DNA of 64,000 nt from Azospirillum baldaniorum (lineage in GTDB: Bacteria; Pseudomonadota; Alphaproteobacteria; Azospirillales; Azospirillaceae). Shown piece after piece: positions 14,539 to 21,599 of the stretch. The translations under genes and the position numbers were made by a program. The number at the start of each line of letters is the position of its first letter. Within the stretch, counting starts at the first letter, position 1. Where the stretch lies: NCBI RefSeq assembly GCF_003119195.2, contig NZ_CP022255.1, positions 744,001 through 808,000 on the forward strand, in the 5' to 3' direction. A model generated the notes under the pieces. That model saw nothing but the letters and a program-made list of their open reading frames with translations. It ran no database searches and was not told where the DNA came from.

Positions 14539-15108
14539 ATGAGCAAGATCGGCCACAACAAGCCGCCGTCCGACGCGAGCGACGTCGGCGGCGGAAAGCT
14601 CGGTCGGGGAAAATGGCTCCGCGTGCGGAAGCCGCTGTCGCAGCGCTTCGCCGAGAAGGTCTCCGTCAATCCGATCACCGGGTGCCATGACTGGACCGGC
14701 TGCATCAGCAGTGGATACGGCCAGATCAGCAGCGAGGATTCGAAGCCGGTTCTGGCGCATCGAGTGGCCTACGAAATGGCCTATGGGCCGATCCCGGAAG
14801 GCCTGCACATCGATCATCTCTGCCGCAATCGACGCTGCGTCAACCCCGAGCATTTGGAAGCTGTGACCGTCCTGGAAAACACCTTGCGCGGCGCGCTTGG
14901 GATCGTAACCCGAGCAAAGGCGTCACTCCAAACCCACTGCAAGCGCGGACACCCATTCTCTCCGGAGAATACCGGCATCGACCATCGCGGGCATCGATTT
15001 TGTCGCGCCTGCCAGTCCGATGCCATCCGCCGCCATCAGAAACAAAACCACGCGCACCGCATGGAAATGCAACGCACCCGGCGCGCTGAACAGAGGGCCG
15101 CACGATGA
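14539..15108 (+). CDS. HNH homing-type endonuclease
   Basis: 189 residues; start behind GAAGGAGG. Central HNH of the homing type: AHRVAYEMAYGPIPEGLHID, HLC, CVNPEHLEAVT. The C-terminus has HCKRGH and CRAC, a zinc pair as in related intron-like nucleases. It sits between dnaN and gapR, overlapping the latter by ATGA. Probably a free-standing mobile nuclease that uses a nearby phage gene as its home site. Confidence 0.88.
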   Translation: MSKIGHNKPPSDASDVGGGKLGRGKWLRVRKPLSQRFAEKVSVNPITGCHDWTGCISSGYGQISSEDSKPVLAHRVAYEMAYGPIPEGLHIDHLCRNRRCVNPEHLEAVTVLENTLRGALGIVTRAKASLQTHCKRGHPFSPENTGIDHRGHRFCRACQSDAIRRHQKQNHAHRMEMQRTRRAEQRAAR

Positions 15109-15353
15109 GTGATGTCGGTGGAATAGCTGCTGATCGCCTGAAATCCTTCGTCTTCCGCATCGAGAAGCTGGAAGAAGAAAAGAAGGGGCTAACCGACGAT
15201 ATTCGCGAAGTCTACGCAGAAAGCAAAAGCGCGGGGTTTGACAATAAAATTCTTCGCCAAATCATTCGTCTTCGCAAGATGGATAAGGCGGACCTGCAAG
15301 AGCAAGACGCGATACTTGAGTTGTATCGCGAAGCGCTCGGGATGACGTCATGA
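15105..15353 (+). CDS. gapR: GapR-like DUF2312 nucleoid protein
   Basis: 82 residues almost entirely the DUF2312/GapR fold: AADRLKSFVFRIEKLEEEKK, DDIREVYAESKSAGFDNKIL, RQIIRLRKMDKADLQEQD, ILELYREALGM. In Caulobacter the chromosomal GapR clamps overtwisted DNA and helps gyrase ahead of forks. A phage copy could manage supercoiling of phage DNA or compete with host GapR. Lower GC than the genes around it. Overlaps by ATGA on both sides. Confidence 0.9.
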   Translation: MSDVGGIAADRLKSFVFRIEKLEEEKKGLTDDIREVYAESKSAGFDNKILRQIIRLRKMDKADLQEQDAILELYREALGMTS

Positions 15354-15601
15354 GCGCCGCCGCCCACTGGCTTTCCCTCCGCCGCGCGCTGGTGCATGCC
15401 CGCGCCGCGAAGGGGCTCCATCAGGAAGCCGTCGCCAAGGATCTGCGCTGCACCCGGCAAGCGCTGTCCGCCTGGGAGAAGGGCGTCAATTTCCCGCCCG
15501 CCGACAAGCTGTTCGCCTGGGCCGCGCTCGTCGGCGTCCGCATCACCCACGAACACCTCTCGCAAAGCGCAATGGACGATTGCGCGAAGGAGGCCGCATG
15601 A
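15350..15601 (+). CDS. Xre-family helix-turn-helix protein, 83 aa
   Basis: HTH_3 pattern at residues about 8-65: LRRALVHARAAKGLHQEAVA, KDLRCTRQALSAWEKGVNFP, FAWAALVGV. Small single-domain DNA-binding protein in the early operon, overlapping both neighbours by ATGA. Possible second-tier regulator; target not visible. Confidence 0.75.
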   Translation: MSAAAHWLSLRRALVHARAAKGLHQEAVAKDLRCTRQALSAWEKGVNFPPADKLFAWAALVGVRITHEHLSQSAMDDCAKEAA

Positions 15602-16098
15602 GCAAGGCACGCCTCGCGTCCGACCTGGAGCACGCCGTCCTTCTCGGCGTCGCCCAGCACAAGATGTACCGGGAGATCGCCGAGTCCCACGGGGTCACGA
15701 AAGAGGAGGTTCGGGCTTGCGCCGCCAAGCTGGCCGCGCGCCTCGGCTGCTCGACCAAGCTCGACCTGATGGAGCGGGCGCAGGCTCTCGGCTATGGCGG
15801 GCGCTTCACTGAGCCTGCGGCCGGAGAGCGGTCGCGGCCGGCATTCACGGGGATGCCCGCGCATCAATCCCAGGTACTCGAAGCCCTCGTGAAAAACGCG
15901 GAGGCCAATGGGGCCGTCCCGATGACCTACCGGGAGCTGACGGAGGCTTCGGGCCTTTCGGACCCCCGCACCACCTCCGATGCGGTCCATGGGCTTGCTC
16001 GGCGTGGCTTGGTCAAGCGGCAGCCGCACTGTCCGCGCTCGCTCCACCTCGTGGTCGCCAAGCTCAACCCTCTGCGCTCCGTGGCGGTGCCAGCATGA
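15598..16098 (+). CDS. Two-domain HTH protein, 166 aa
   Basis: N-terminal LuxR-like helix-turn-helix (MYREIAESHGVTKEEVRACA) and a C-terminal winged-helix-like part (YRELTEASGLSDPRTTSDAV then HGLARRGLVKRQPH). Start overlaps the previous stop by ATGA. Probably a DNA-binding regulator; no partner known. Confidence 0.65.
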   Translation: MSKARLASDLEHAVLLGVAQHKMYREIAESHGVTKEEVRACAAKLAARLGCSTKLDLMERAQALGYGGRFTEPAAGERSRPAFTGMPAHQSQVLEALVKNAEANGAVPMTYRELTEASGLSDPRTTSDAVHGLARRGLVKRQPHCPRSLHLVVAKLNPLRSVAVPA

Positions 16099-16322
16099 CC
16101 CCCGCCATGCTCTCCCTGCTCCGCGCTACGCCGGGCCAACGCGACGTGCAGGGCGCCCGCCTGCCCAGCATCGCCGAGCGCGCCGGCCTCGACCTGCCCG
16201 AGGCCAAGGCCGTCATGCAGGCGCTTACCGGCGGCGGCTTCGTCAATCAGCAGCGCGTGCCGCGCGACTTCCTCTATTTCCGCACGCCCGAGGGCGACGC
16301 GGCTGCGGCGGGAGGGGTGTGA
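16095..16322 (+). CDS. Small winged-helix protein, 75 aa
   Basis: Starts MTPAMLSLLRATPGQRDVQG. RLPSIAERAGLDLPEAKAVM followed by ALTGGGFVNQQRV is a winged-helix DNA-binding pattern. Overlaps its neighbours by ATGA and one base. Function unknown. Confidence 0.6.
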   Translation: MTPAMLSLLRATPGQRDVQGARLPSIAERAGLDLPEAKAVMQALTGGGFVNQQRVPRDFLYFRTPEGDAAAAGGV

Positions 16323-16459
16323 TGAAGCCCCTCTTCTGCGACTGGTGGCGCACCCAGCGTGAGCTTAGCGCCACCTACGCCGCCTACTACGCAATCGGTC
16401 GGGCGGTCATCGCCGGTACCTGTCCCCGATCTGCCGCACTGGAGGCACTGAATGGTTGA
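16322..16459 (+). CDS. Hypothetical protein, 45 aa
   Basis: Starts MKPLFCDWWRTQRELSATYA, aromatic N-terminus and a short helix, ends AALEALNG. Its stop lies inside the first codons of the methyltransferase. Translational coupling is the main support. Confidence 0.5.
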   Translation: MKPLFCDWWRTQRELSATYAAYYAIGRAVIAGTCPRSAALEALNG

Positions 16460-17177
16460 GCGCGTCGAGATTGGCGATGCCGTGCTGTATTGCGGGGATT
16501 GCCGGGAAATCCTGCCGACGCTGAGCGGGGTTGATGCGGTTGTCACCGACCCGCCGTACGGCATTTTGAACCTTGAAGGCGAGGGGTCAACGCCTGCCGT
16601 AAGGAAGTCGCCGCGCCAGCAGGGCTCCGGAAAGCTGAAGGGGCGGCTGCTGAACACCTCTGACGTGAAATGGGACATCGCCCCATCAGACGAGGTGTTC
16701 GACCTGATCCGCCGGGTGTCGCGAGACCAGATCATTTGGGGGGGGAATTACTTCAACCTCCCGCCCGCTCGCGCCGTTCTGGTATGGGACAAGGAGCAGC
16801 CGTGGGAGAATTTCTCTCAGGTTGAGGTGGCGTGGTCATCGCTCAACAGGCCGGCGGCAATCTTTCGTGAGAGCGCAACGCGCGGCACGCCAAACAAACA
16901 GCACCCGACGCAAAAGCCCCTTTCGCTAATGCTGTGGTGCCTTGGCCTTCTGCCGTCCGTGGGCTCGGTGATCGACCCGTACATGGGTTCCGGAACCACT
17001 GGCGTTGCGTGCGCCAAGCGTGGCGTGTCGTTCGTCGGCATCGAGCGAGATGCCCGCTACTTCGGCATCGCCTGCCGCCGCATCGAAGAAGCCTACAAGC
17101 AAGCTGACCTCTTCGTCCCTGCGCCTGCGGCTAAGCCCGTCCAGACGGCCCTCTTCTGCGGGGAGACCGCCCCATGA
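16452..17177 (+). CDS. DNA methyltransferase, DPPY type (beta class)
   Basis: 241 residues. Catalytic motif IV DPPYG (33-37) precedes the S-adenosylmethionine motif DPYMGSGTTG (175-184), the order of beta-class N6-adenine or N4-cytosine methyltransferases. GVSFVGIERDARYFGIACRR closes the AdoMet fold. No restriction nuclease gene is adjacent, so it is an orphan, probably protecting phage DNA or marking replication or packaging sites. Followed by a small gene and a second methyltransferase. Confidence 0.9.
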   Translation: MVERVEIGDAVLYCGDCREILPTLSGVDAVVTDPPYGILNLEGEGSTPAVRKSPRQQGSGKLKGRLLNTSDVKWDIAPSDEVFDLIRRVSRDQIIWGGNYFNLPPARAVLVWDKEQPWENFSQVEVAWSSLNRPAAIFRESATRGTPNKQHPTQKPLSLMLWCLGLLPSVGSVIDPYMGSGTTGVACAKRGVSFVGIERDARYFGIACRRIEEAYKQADLFVPAPAAKPVQTALFCGETAP

Positions 17178-17341
17178 CCCCCGCCACCGCATCGGCCATG
17201 GCCGAGAACGCGCGCCTGATGCGCGAGCACGGCGACGATCTGCCCAAGCGGCCGGACCTCTGGAAGCGCTACCAGACCAACCGGGCGACGATCCAGCGGG
17301 CCGAGCAGGAGCAGGCCAGGAAGAAGGGGGTGCGGCGATGA
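17174..17341 (+). CDS. Small protein between methyltransferases, 55 aa
   Basis: Starts MTPATASAMAENARLMREHG, helical and basic (KRYQTNRATIQRAEQEQARK). Overlaps both methyltransferase genes by ATGA. A protein this size coupled to two modification genes may be an accessory factor, but that is inference. Confidence 0.55.
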   Translation: MTPATASAMAENARLMREHGDDLPKRPDLWKRYQTNRATIQRAEQEQARKKGVRR

Positions 17342-17940
17342 CGACTCCCTCCTGGCCATTCGGCGACCTGCAGCGCGGGGCATACGGCGTCATCCTTGCC
17401 GACCCGCCCTGGAAGTTCCGAACGTGGTCGGCGAAGGGCGACGGGAAGCCCTGTCCCTATCCGACCATGAGCATCGGCGAAATCGCCGCGCTCCCCGTCG
17501 CCGATCTGGCCGCTCGCGACTGCCTGCTGGTGATGTGGACGACAGCGCCTTTCCTGGCCCTCTCGCTGGATGTGCTGCGGGCCTGGGGCTTCCGGTACAG
17601 CACGGCGGGGAGCTGGGCGAAGCTGGACGGCGAGGGACAGCCGGCCAAGGGTACCGGCTACTACTGGCGCTCCAGCTCCGAACCGTGGCTCGTCGGCGTC
17701 AAGGGTCAGCCCGGCCGTGTCCGAGGGGTGGCTATCCCGAACAGCATCATCGCCGAGCGCCGGGAGCACTCCCGCAAGCCCGACCGGCTGCACGCCGATC
17801 TGGAGCGCATGTATCCGGCGGCACGCAAGTGCGAGCTGTTCGCCAGGGCGGCGCGCGAGGGCTGGGACGCCTGGGGGAATGAGGTCGGGAAGTTCGCCGC
17901 CGCCCCGGCCCCGACCTTGCCGCTCGTCGCCGCGGAGTGA
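17338..17940 (+). CDS. MT-A70 family adenine methyltransferase
   Basis: 200 residues. DPPW (22-25) is the MT-A70 catalytic motif; further family blocks are VMWTTAPFLALSLDVLRAWG, YYWRSSSEPWLVGVKG, and EHSRKPDRLHADLERMYP. Makes N6-methyladenine in DNA in phages that carry it. Paired here with a DPPY enzyme, so this genome has two orphan methyltransferases with likely different target sites. Confidence 0.92.
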   Translation: MTTPSWPFGDLQRGAYGVILADPPWKFRTWSAKGDGKPCPYPTMSIGEIAALPVADLAARDCLLVMWTTAPFLALSLDVLRAWGFRYSTAGSWAKLDGEGQPAKGTGYYWRSSSEPWLVGVKGQPGRVRGVAIPNSIIAERREHSRKPDRLHADLERMYPAARKCELFARAAREGWDAWGNEVGKFAAAPAPTLPLVAAE

Positions 17941-17976
17941 CCGGCCATGCCCACAACCTCTCTCCAGGGACACGCC

Positions 17977-18474
17977 ATGAGCGCCACCATCCGCACCATG
18001 CTTCGCGGCGACGTGCCAGCGGTCATCGAGATCCTGCGCGACTGCCACCGCCAGCCCGGCGGCGCGATCCCCCAGCGCTACGCGACCGACCTGCGGGACG
18101 TGCTGTTCGATAGCCTGGCCGGCATCACCCTGCACGTGCCCCAGGTGATCGTCGCCACCGTCGGCGAGGAAGCCCGCGTCGTCGGCGCCATCGCCTTCCG
18201 CCGGTCCTTCATCTCCGCTGCCGGCTGGGACATCGCCTATTGGGGCGTCGCCCCGCAGTTCCAGGCCGCAGGAATCGGCGGGCGCCTGCTCGACGCGGCG
18301 CTGCGTCACGTCCAGAACCGGGCCGAGCCAGATCACTTCGTCATGGCCCGCACCGGCCGCCCGGACGTCTTCGAGCGGCGGGGGTTCCAGGCCGTCACCG
18401 CGGCGCCGAACGCCCTCATGCTGGCGTGGGTTCGGGACCTGCGGGCGGCTGGGCTGGCGCAGGCGGCGGAGTAG
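17977..18474 (+). CDS. GNAT acetyltransferase
   Basis: 165 residues from the ATG preceded by CCAGGGA; an upstream ATG at 17947 lacks such a site. VAPQFQAAGIGGRLLDAALR is the acetyl-CoA binding motif A of GNAT enzymes and FERRGFQAV is the later motif B. Substrate unknown. Lying directly after two DNA methyltransferases it could act on a protein or be part of a DNA-modification set, the latter being speculation. Confidence 0.85.
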   Translation: MSATIRTMLRGDVPAVIEILRDCHRQPGGAIPQRYATDLRDVLFDSLAGITLHVPQVIVATVGEEARVVGAIAFRRSFISAAGWDIAYWGVAPQFQAAGIGGRLLDAALRHVQNRAEPDHFVMARTGRPDVFERRGFQAVTAAPNALMLAWVRDLRAAGLAQAAE

Positions 18475-18479
18475 GGGGC

Positions 18480-18680
18480 ATGGCCTACCAACGCGACGCG
18501 GCGCACGACATCGCCCTGGAACACTGCCTGTGGGCGAAGTTCCAAGGCCTGTCGCCGCGCACCGTGATCCGCTCTGTCGGCGCCCCGGTCCTGACCCGCG
18601 AGGCCCCGCAGTGGGGCGACGCGCTCAGCAGCGTCCGGGCCGCGCTGTTCCTGATGCGGCATGAAGAGAGGGCCATTTGA
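18480..18680 (+). CDS. Small hypothetical protein, 66 aa
   Basis: Starts MAYQRDAAHDIALEHCLWAK, helical, ends LFLMRHEERAI. No motif recognised. Lies 5 bases after the GNAT stop and 3 before the DUF1376-HNH gene. Confidence 0.6.
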   Translation: MAYQRDAAHDIALEHCLWAKFQGLSPRTVIRSVGAPVLTREAPQWGDALSSVRAALFLMRHEERAI

Positions 18681-18683
18681 TCC

Positions 18684-19190
18684 ATGGGCAAAGTCCGGCG
18701 CGTCGACCTGTCCCCCGACGAATGGCTTGTGGGCGCGGCAACGCTGCGGCCGGACGAGCGCGGCTGCTACATCACCGTCTGCTGTCTGATCTACAGCTAC
18801 GGCGGCCCGATCGACGACGATGATCGGGACCTCGCGAAGCTGTGCAACACGACGATTGAGAAGTGGCGCCGCATCCGCGCATCGCTGCTCGCGCGCCGCA
18901 AACTGTTCCTCAGAGACGGGAAGCTGAGCAACCGTCGGTGCGAAACTGAAATTGCTCGCGCCGCCTCCCGGCCGCCTCTGGAAGAGTGGCGGCAAATCCG
19001 GGCGGTCGTCTTCGAGCGTGACAACTACACCTGCCGGTACTGCGGGAAGAGGGGCGGACCGCTTGAGTGCGACCACGTTATCCCCGCCTCCGTTGGCGGG
19101 GCGGCGACCGAAGAGAACCTCGTCACAGCGTGCCGTCCCTGCAATCGAGCAAAGGGCGCCAGGACACCGGAACAATGGGGGGTGGCATGA
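18684..19190 (+). CDS. DUF1376-like domain fused to an HNH nuclease
   Basis: 168 residues. N-terminal part (LSPDEWLVGAATLRPDERGC, YITVCCLIYSYGGPIDDDDR, LAKLCNTTIEKWRRI) is the DUF1376 winged-helix-like unit common in phage replication proteins. The C-terminal part has CRYC, LECDHVIPASVGGAATEENL and CRPCNRAKG, a full HNH site. The fusion sits immediately before a full-length DUF1376 protein, so it may be a chimera made by nuclease-driven recombination. Confidence 0.85.
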   Translation: MGKVRRVDLSPDEWLVGAATLRPDERGCYITVCCLIYSYGGPIDDDDRDLAKLCNTTIEKWRRIRASLLARRKLFLRDGKLSNRRCETEIARAASRPPLEEWRQIRAVVFERDNYTCRYCGKRGGPLECDHVIPASVGGAATEENLVTACRPCNRAKGARTPEQWGVA

Positions 19191-20122
19191 GCAAGGCGCC
19201 TTCTATGCCGGTGTTCACCGATGCTCTGCTCGGGGACACCACGCACCTCTCTACGGAGGAGTTCGGCGCCTATTGCCTCATCCTGTTCGTGACGTGGCGC
19301 AACAACGCGGACCCCTTCCCGGATGATCCGGTGCGGATGGCGCGCATCTGCCGCGTTTCGGTCAAGCGGTGGACGGAGCGTCTGCGGCCGATCCTTGCCA
19401 GTTTTTTCGACCTGTCGGAAGGGACGTGGCGGCAGCATCGGCTCGAAAAAGAGTGGCGGTATGTGCAAAAAGTGTCGGCCGTTCGCAGCAAGTCCGGGAA
19501 GCTCGGCGCTGAGGCTAAGTCGCTGAAAAACAACAATACCGCTCAAGCAAATGCATCAGCGGAGCTTAAGCAAAACGCAAGCACCCACACCCACACCCAT
19601 ACAGTACTTACCTCAATAGCTGACGCTATTGAGGACTCCCTCAAATCGGCCCCCCTGGGCCATGACCCGAGTGCGGATGAGGCGAGCCTGCGGACTGGTG
19701 ATCCGCAGACGACGGACGGGCAGGTCGACGACGACTCCCGGTCCATCCCGGAGCCACAGAGCCAAGACCCGAATGCATCGTTCGGCGAGTGGTGGCAGCA
19801 CGTCCCGCACAAGGTGAGCAAGGGGCACGCCGAGAAGGCCTATCGGTCGGCGGTCAAGGGCGGGGCGACCCCTGCCGACCTGCTGACCGGAATCCAGCGG
19901 TACGCCCGGCAGGTCGCCGGGAACGACCCCCGGTACATCAAGCATCCATCCACGTGGCTGAACGGCAAGTGCTGGCTCGACGAGCCGCCCCCGCCCGCCA
20001 TGCAATCGCCGAAAGGATTCGATCATGACCAACGTGACCAGTCTCGTGTCAGCGCTGCCCGCCAGCGCCCCGACAGCCTGTTCGCCGGCATCTTGGAGCG
20101 AGACCTTGCGGGCCGCGCTTGA
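19187..20122 (+). CDS. DUF1376 replication initiator-like protein
   Basis: 311 residues. Residues 1-95 are DUF1376 (STEEFGAYCLILFVTWRNNA, DDPVRMARICRVSVKRWTER). Residues about 95-200 form a poorly structured linker encoded by unusually AT-rich, repetitive DNA. Residues 200-285 (WWQHVPHKVSKGHAEKAYRS and HPSTWLNGKCWLDE) match the C-terminal part of phage O-type replication proteins. It probably binds the phage origin and recruits host helicase. The linker DNA contains direct and inverted repeats typical of an origin (see 19542-19634). Confidence 0.82.
   Translation: MSKAPSMPVFTDALLGDTTHLSTEEFGAYCLILFVTWRNNADPFPDDPVRMARICRVSVKRWTERLRPILASFFDLSEGTWRQHRLEKEWRYVQKVSAVRSKSGKLGAEAKSLKNNNTAQANASAELKQNASTHTHTHTVLTSIADAIEDSLKSAPLGHDPSADEASLRTGDPQTTDGQVDDDSRSIPEPQSQDPNASFGEWWQHVPHKVSKGHAEKAYRSAVKGGATPADLLTGIQRYARQVAGNDPRYIKHPSTWLNGKCWLDEPPPPAMQSPKGFDHDQRDQSRVSAARQRPDSLFAGILERDLAGRA
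19542..19634. other. Candidate replication origin within the DUF1376 gene
   Basis: Two imperfect direct repeats (CTCAAGCAAATGCA at 19542-19555 and CTTAAGCAAAACGCA at 19565-19579), three tandem CACCCA units (about 19582-19600) and a perfect 9-bp inverted repeat CCTCAATAG-N6-CTATTGAGG (19611-19634) lie in the AT-richest part of a replication gene. Lambda has its iterons in the same place within O. The encoded peptide here is low-complexity linker, so the DNA, not the protein, appears to be what is constrained. Confidence 0.5.
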
Positions 20123-20711
20123 GCCCCCGGAGGAGGGTGTCTTGATCGACGGCGTGTACGTGCTCCGGCCCGGCGCCTGGAAGCCGCCCGCGATCGTGGC
20201 GCCCGATGTGCGGCGCGAAGCAGCCGATGCCTTGGCCGCGCTCCGCTCCGGAACCGCCCCGGTGTCGCACGACGACGCCAAGCGGTGGGTTGCCCATCTC
20301 GCCAACCGGTGCAACGGCAGCCAGCTCCCGCCGGAAACCAAGCTGATGGGCGCCGTCTCCGACATCCTGAACAACGGCTACCCGTCAGCCCTGTTCACCG
20401 ACCCGGCCGTTTTCGACCGCGTGGCCCGCAAGTTCCGGTTCTGGCCGGGCTGGGCGGAGCTGTCCGAAGCGCTCGACGCCGAGCGGACGCGGCTGCGCGA
20501 TGCATGGGGGCGGCTGTCCGTGCTCGCGAAGGGCGGGGCGCCAGCGCCGCAGCGTCGACGGCCGCAGCCGGAGGATGACCGGGACGCCGGCCCGCGCGTC
20601 ATGAGCGAGACCACGGAAAAGCTGATGGCGGATTTCTGGGCGCGGAACGGCGGGAAGCCGGCGCAGCGGAACATGGGCGCGCCGGCCGTGATGAACCGCG
20701 GGGAGGGGTGA
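20025..20711 (+). CDS. Replication-associated hypothetical protein, 228 aa
   Basis: Starts MTNVTSLVSALPASAPTACS and overlaps the DUF1376 gene by 98 bases. The middle (AAIVAPDVRR to MGAVSDILNNGYPSALF) is helical, and VARKFRFWPGWAELSEALDA resembles segments of proteins found right after replication initiators in alphaproteobacterial phages. By position it may be a helicase-loader analogue (lambda P), but no Walker motif is visible. The C-terminus is Pro/Arg-rich. Confidence 0.7.
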   Translation: MTNVTSLVSALPASAPTACSPASWSETLRAALEPPEEGVLIDGVYVLRPGAWKPPAIVAPDVRREAADALAALRSGTAPVSHDDAKRWVAHLANRCNGSQLPPETKLMGAVSDILNNGYPSALFTDPAVFDRVARKFRFWPGWAELSEALDAERTRLRDAWGRLSVLAKGGAPAPQRRRPQPEDDRDAGPRVMSETTEKLMADFWARNGGKPAQRNMGAPAVMNRGEG

Positions 20712-20714
20712 GGG

Positions 20715-20867
20715 ATGAAAGCGCTGAAGCTGATTGGCCGGTGGCTTGGCCCCGAGAGCCCGTTGGGGCCGGCTGTGTCTGGTGTGGTGGTTTCGTTCCT
20801 ACTTTTCCTCGCTGCCGTTCCGGCCATTCGGTTCGGCCTGTGGTGGCTTTCCGTGTGGGGGCTGTGA
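20715..20867 (+). CDS. Small membrane protein, 50 aa
   Basis: Starts MKALKLIGRWLGPESPLGPA, then a hydrophobic helix (VVVSFLLFLAAVPAIRFGLW) and a Trp-rich end. Preceded by GGGGAGGGGTGAGGG. One transmembrane segment, unknown function. Confidence 0.6.
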   Translation: MKALKLIGRWLGPESPLGPAVSGVVVSFLLFLAAVPAIRFGLWWLSVWGL

Positions 20868-20869
20868 CG

Positions 20870-21379
20870 ATGGATGACCCGACGCCGCACCAGATCAGCA
20901 AATATCAGAAACGGAAGCTGAAGAAGCTCGCCAAGAAAAAGAAGGATGCCGACGCTGCAGCGAAGCTGGCCGTTGGATATATCCGCACGGAAAGCGAAAG
21001 CTCGCCCCCGAATTATGCCGAACAAGAGGCCGGAATACGAAAATTCTGTGCCGATAACGACGTCAGCCTCGTCAAAATCTTTTCGGACGTGTGCGACGGG
21101 AGGGGCAACCCTTCCCAGCGGCCGGGGTACTCGCGGATGCGGGAGGCTCTGGTGAGCAACGCCGCCGGAAATGTCGTCGTGCTGAGGGCTGATCGGATTT
21201 CGGAGCGGATGCCCTGGGCCATGGCGTCGGCCGCCATGCTGCGGGATGAGGGCGGCGCCTTCGTGCGCTCCATCGAGCACGGGATCGTCACGAAATCCAT
21301 CGAAACGGACATGGAGTTCGGCTTCGCCGCGAGCGCTTCGACATGGGCGCCCAAAGGCGAAATCGAAAATGTTGAATGA
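20870..21379 (+). CDS. Degenerate serine-recombinase N-domain protein
   Basis: 169 residues with a Lys-rich start (KYQKRKLKKLAKKKKDADAA), then a resolvase-like fold: VGYIRTESESSPPN where active enzymes have YIRVS, and NVVVLRADRISERMPWA near the usual DR-x-R region. The catalytic Ser position holds Glu. There is no C-terminal DNA-binding domain. GC is lower than in its neighbours. It is probably an inactive relative kept for protein contacts or a decaying copy; the intact recombinase follows 220 bases later. Confidence 0.7.
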   Translation: MDDPTPHQISKYQKRKLKKLAKKKKDADAAAKLAVGYIRTESESSPPNYAEQEAGIRKFCADNDVSLVKIFSDVCDGRGNPSQRPGYSRMREALVSNAAGNVVVLRADRISERMPWAMASAAMLRDEGGAFVRSIEHGIVTKSIETDMEFGFAASASTWAPKGEIENVE

Positions 21380-21453
21380 ATTCGTCGAAGCGCGCCGCGC
21401 CGTTCAATTGCCGCGGAGCCGTGGAAAGGCGCTTTTGGACTTCGGGGGATAAA

Positions 21454-21597
21454 ATGCGTCACGATTACTTGAAAGAAGCGCGGGGAGTATTGCGCGTAAA
21501 GGGCCGCTCGGATCGTCTGGTTTCGACCGACCCCACCTTACCGCCCCATGCCTGGAAAGGCGCCCCTCCCTTCCACTCGTTACCAGCCGAGGTGTGA
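21454..21597 (+). CDS. Possible small protein, 47 aa
   Basis: Starts MRHDYLKEARGVLRVKGRSD behind GGGGGAT. An alternative in-frame start at 21376 would give 73 residues overlapping the previous stop by ATGA. Ends 2 bases before the recombinase start. Weak support; the 21380-21599 interval otherwise holds nothing that I can identify. Confidence 0.3.
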   Translation: MRHDYLKEARGVLRVKGRSDRLVSTDPTLPPHAWKGAPPFHSLPAEV

Positions 21598-21599
21598 CC

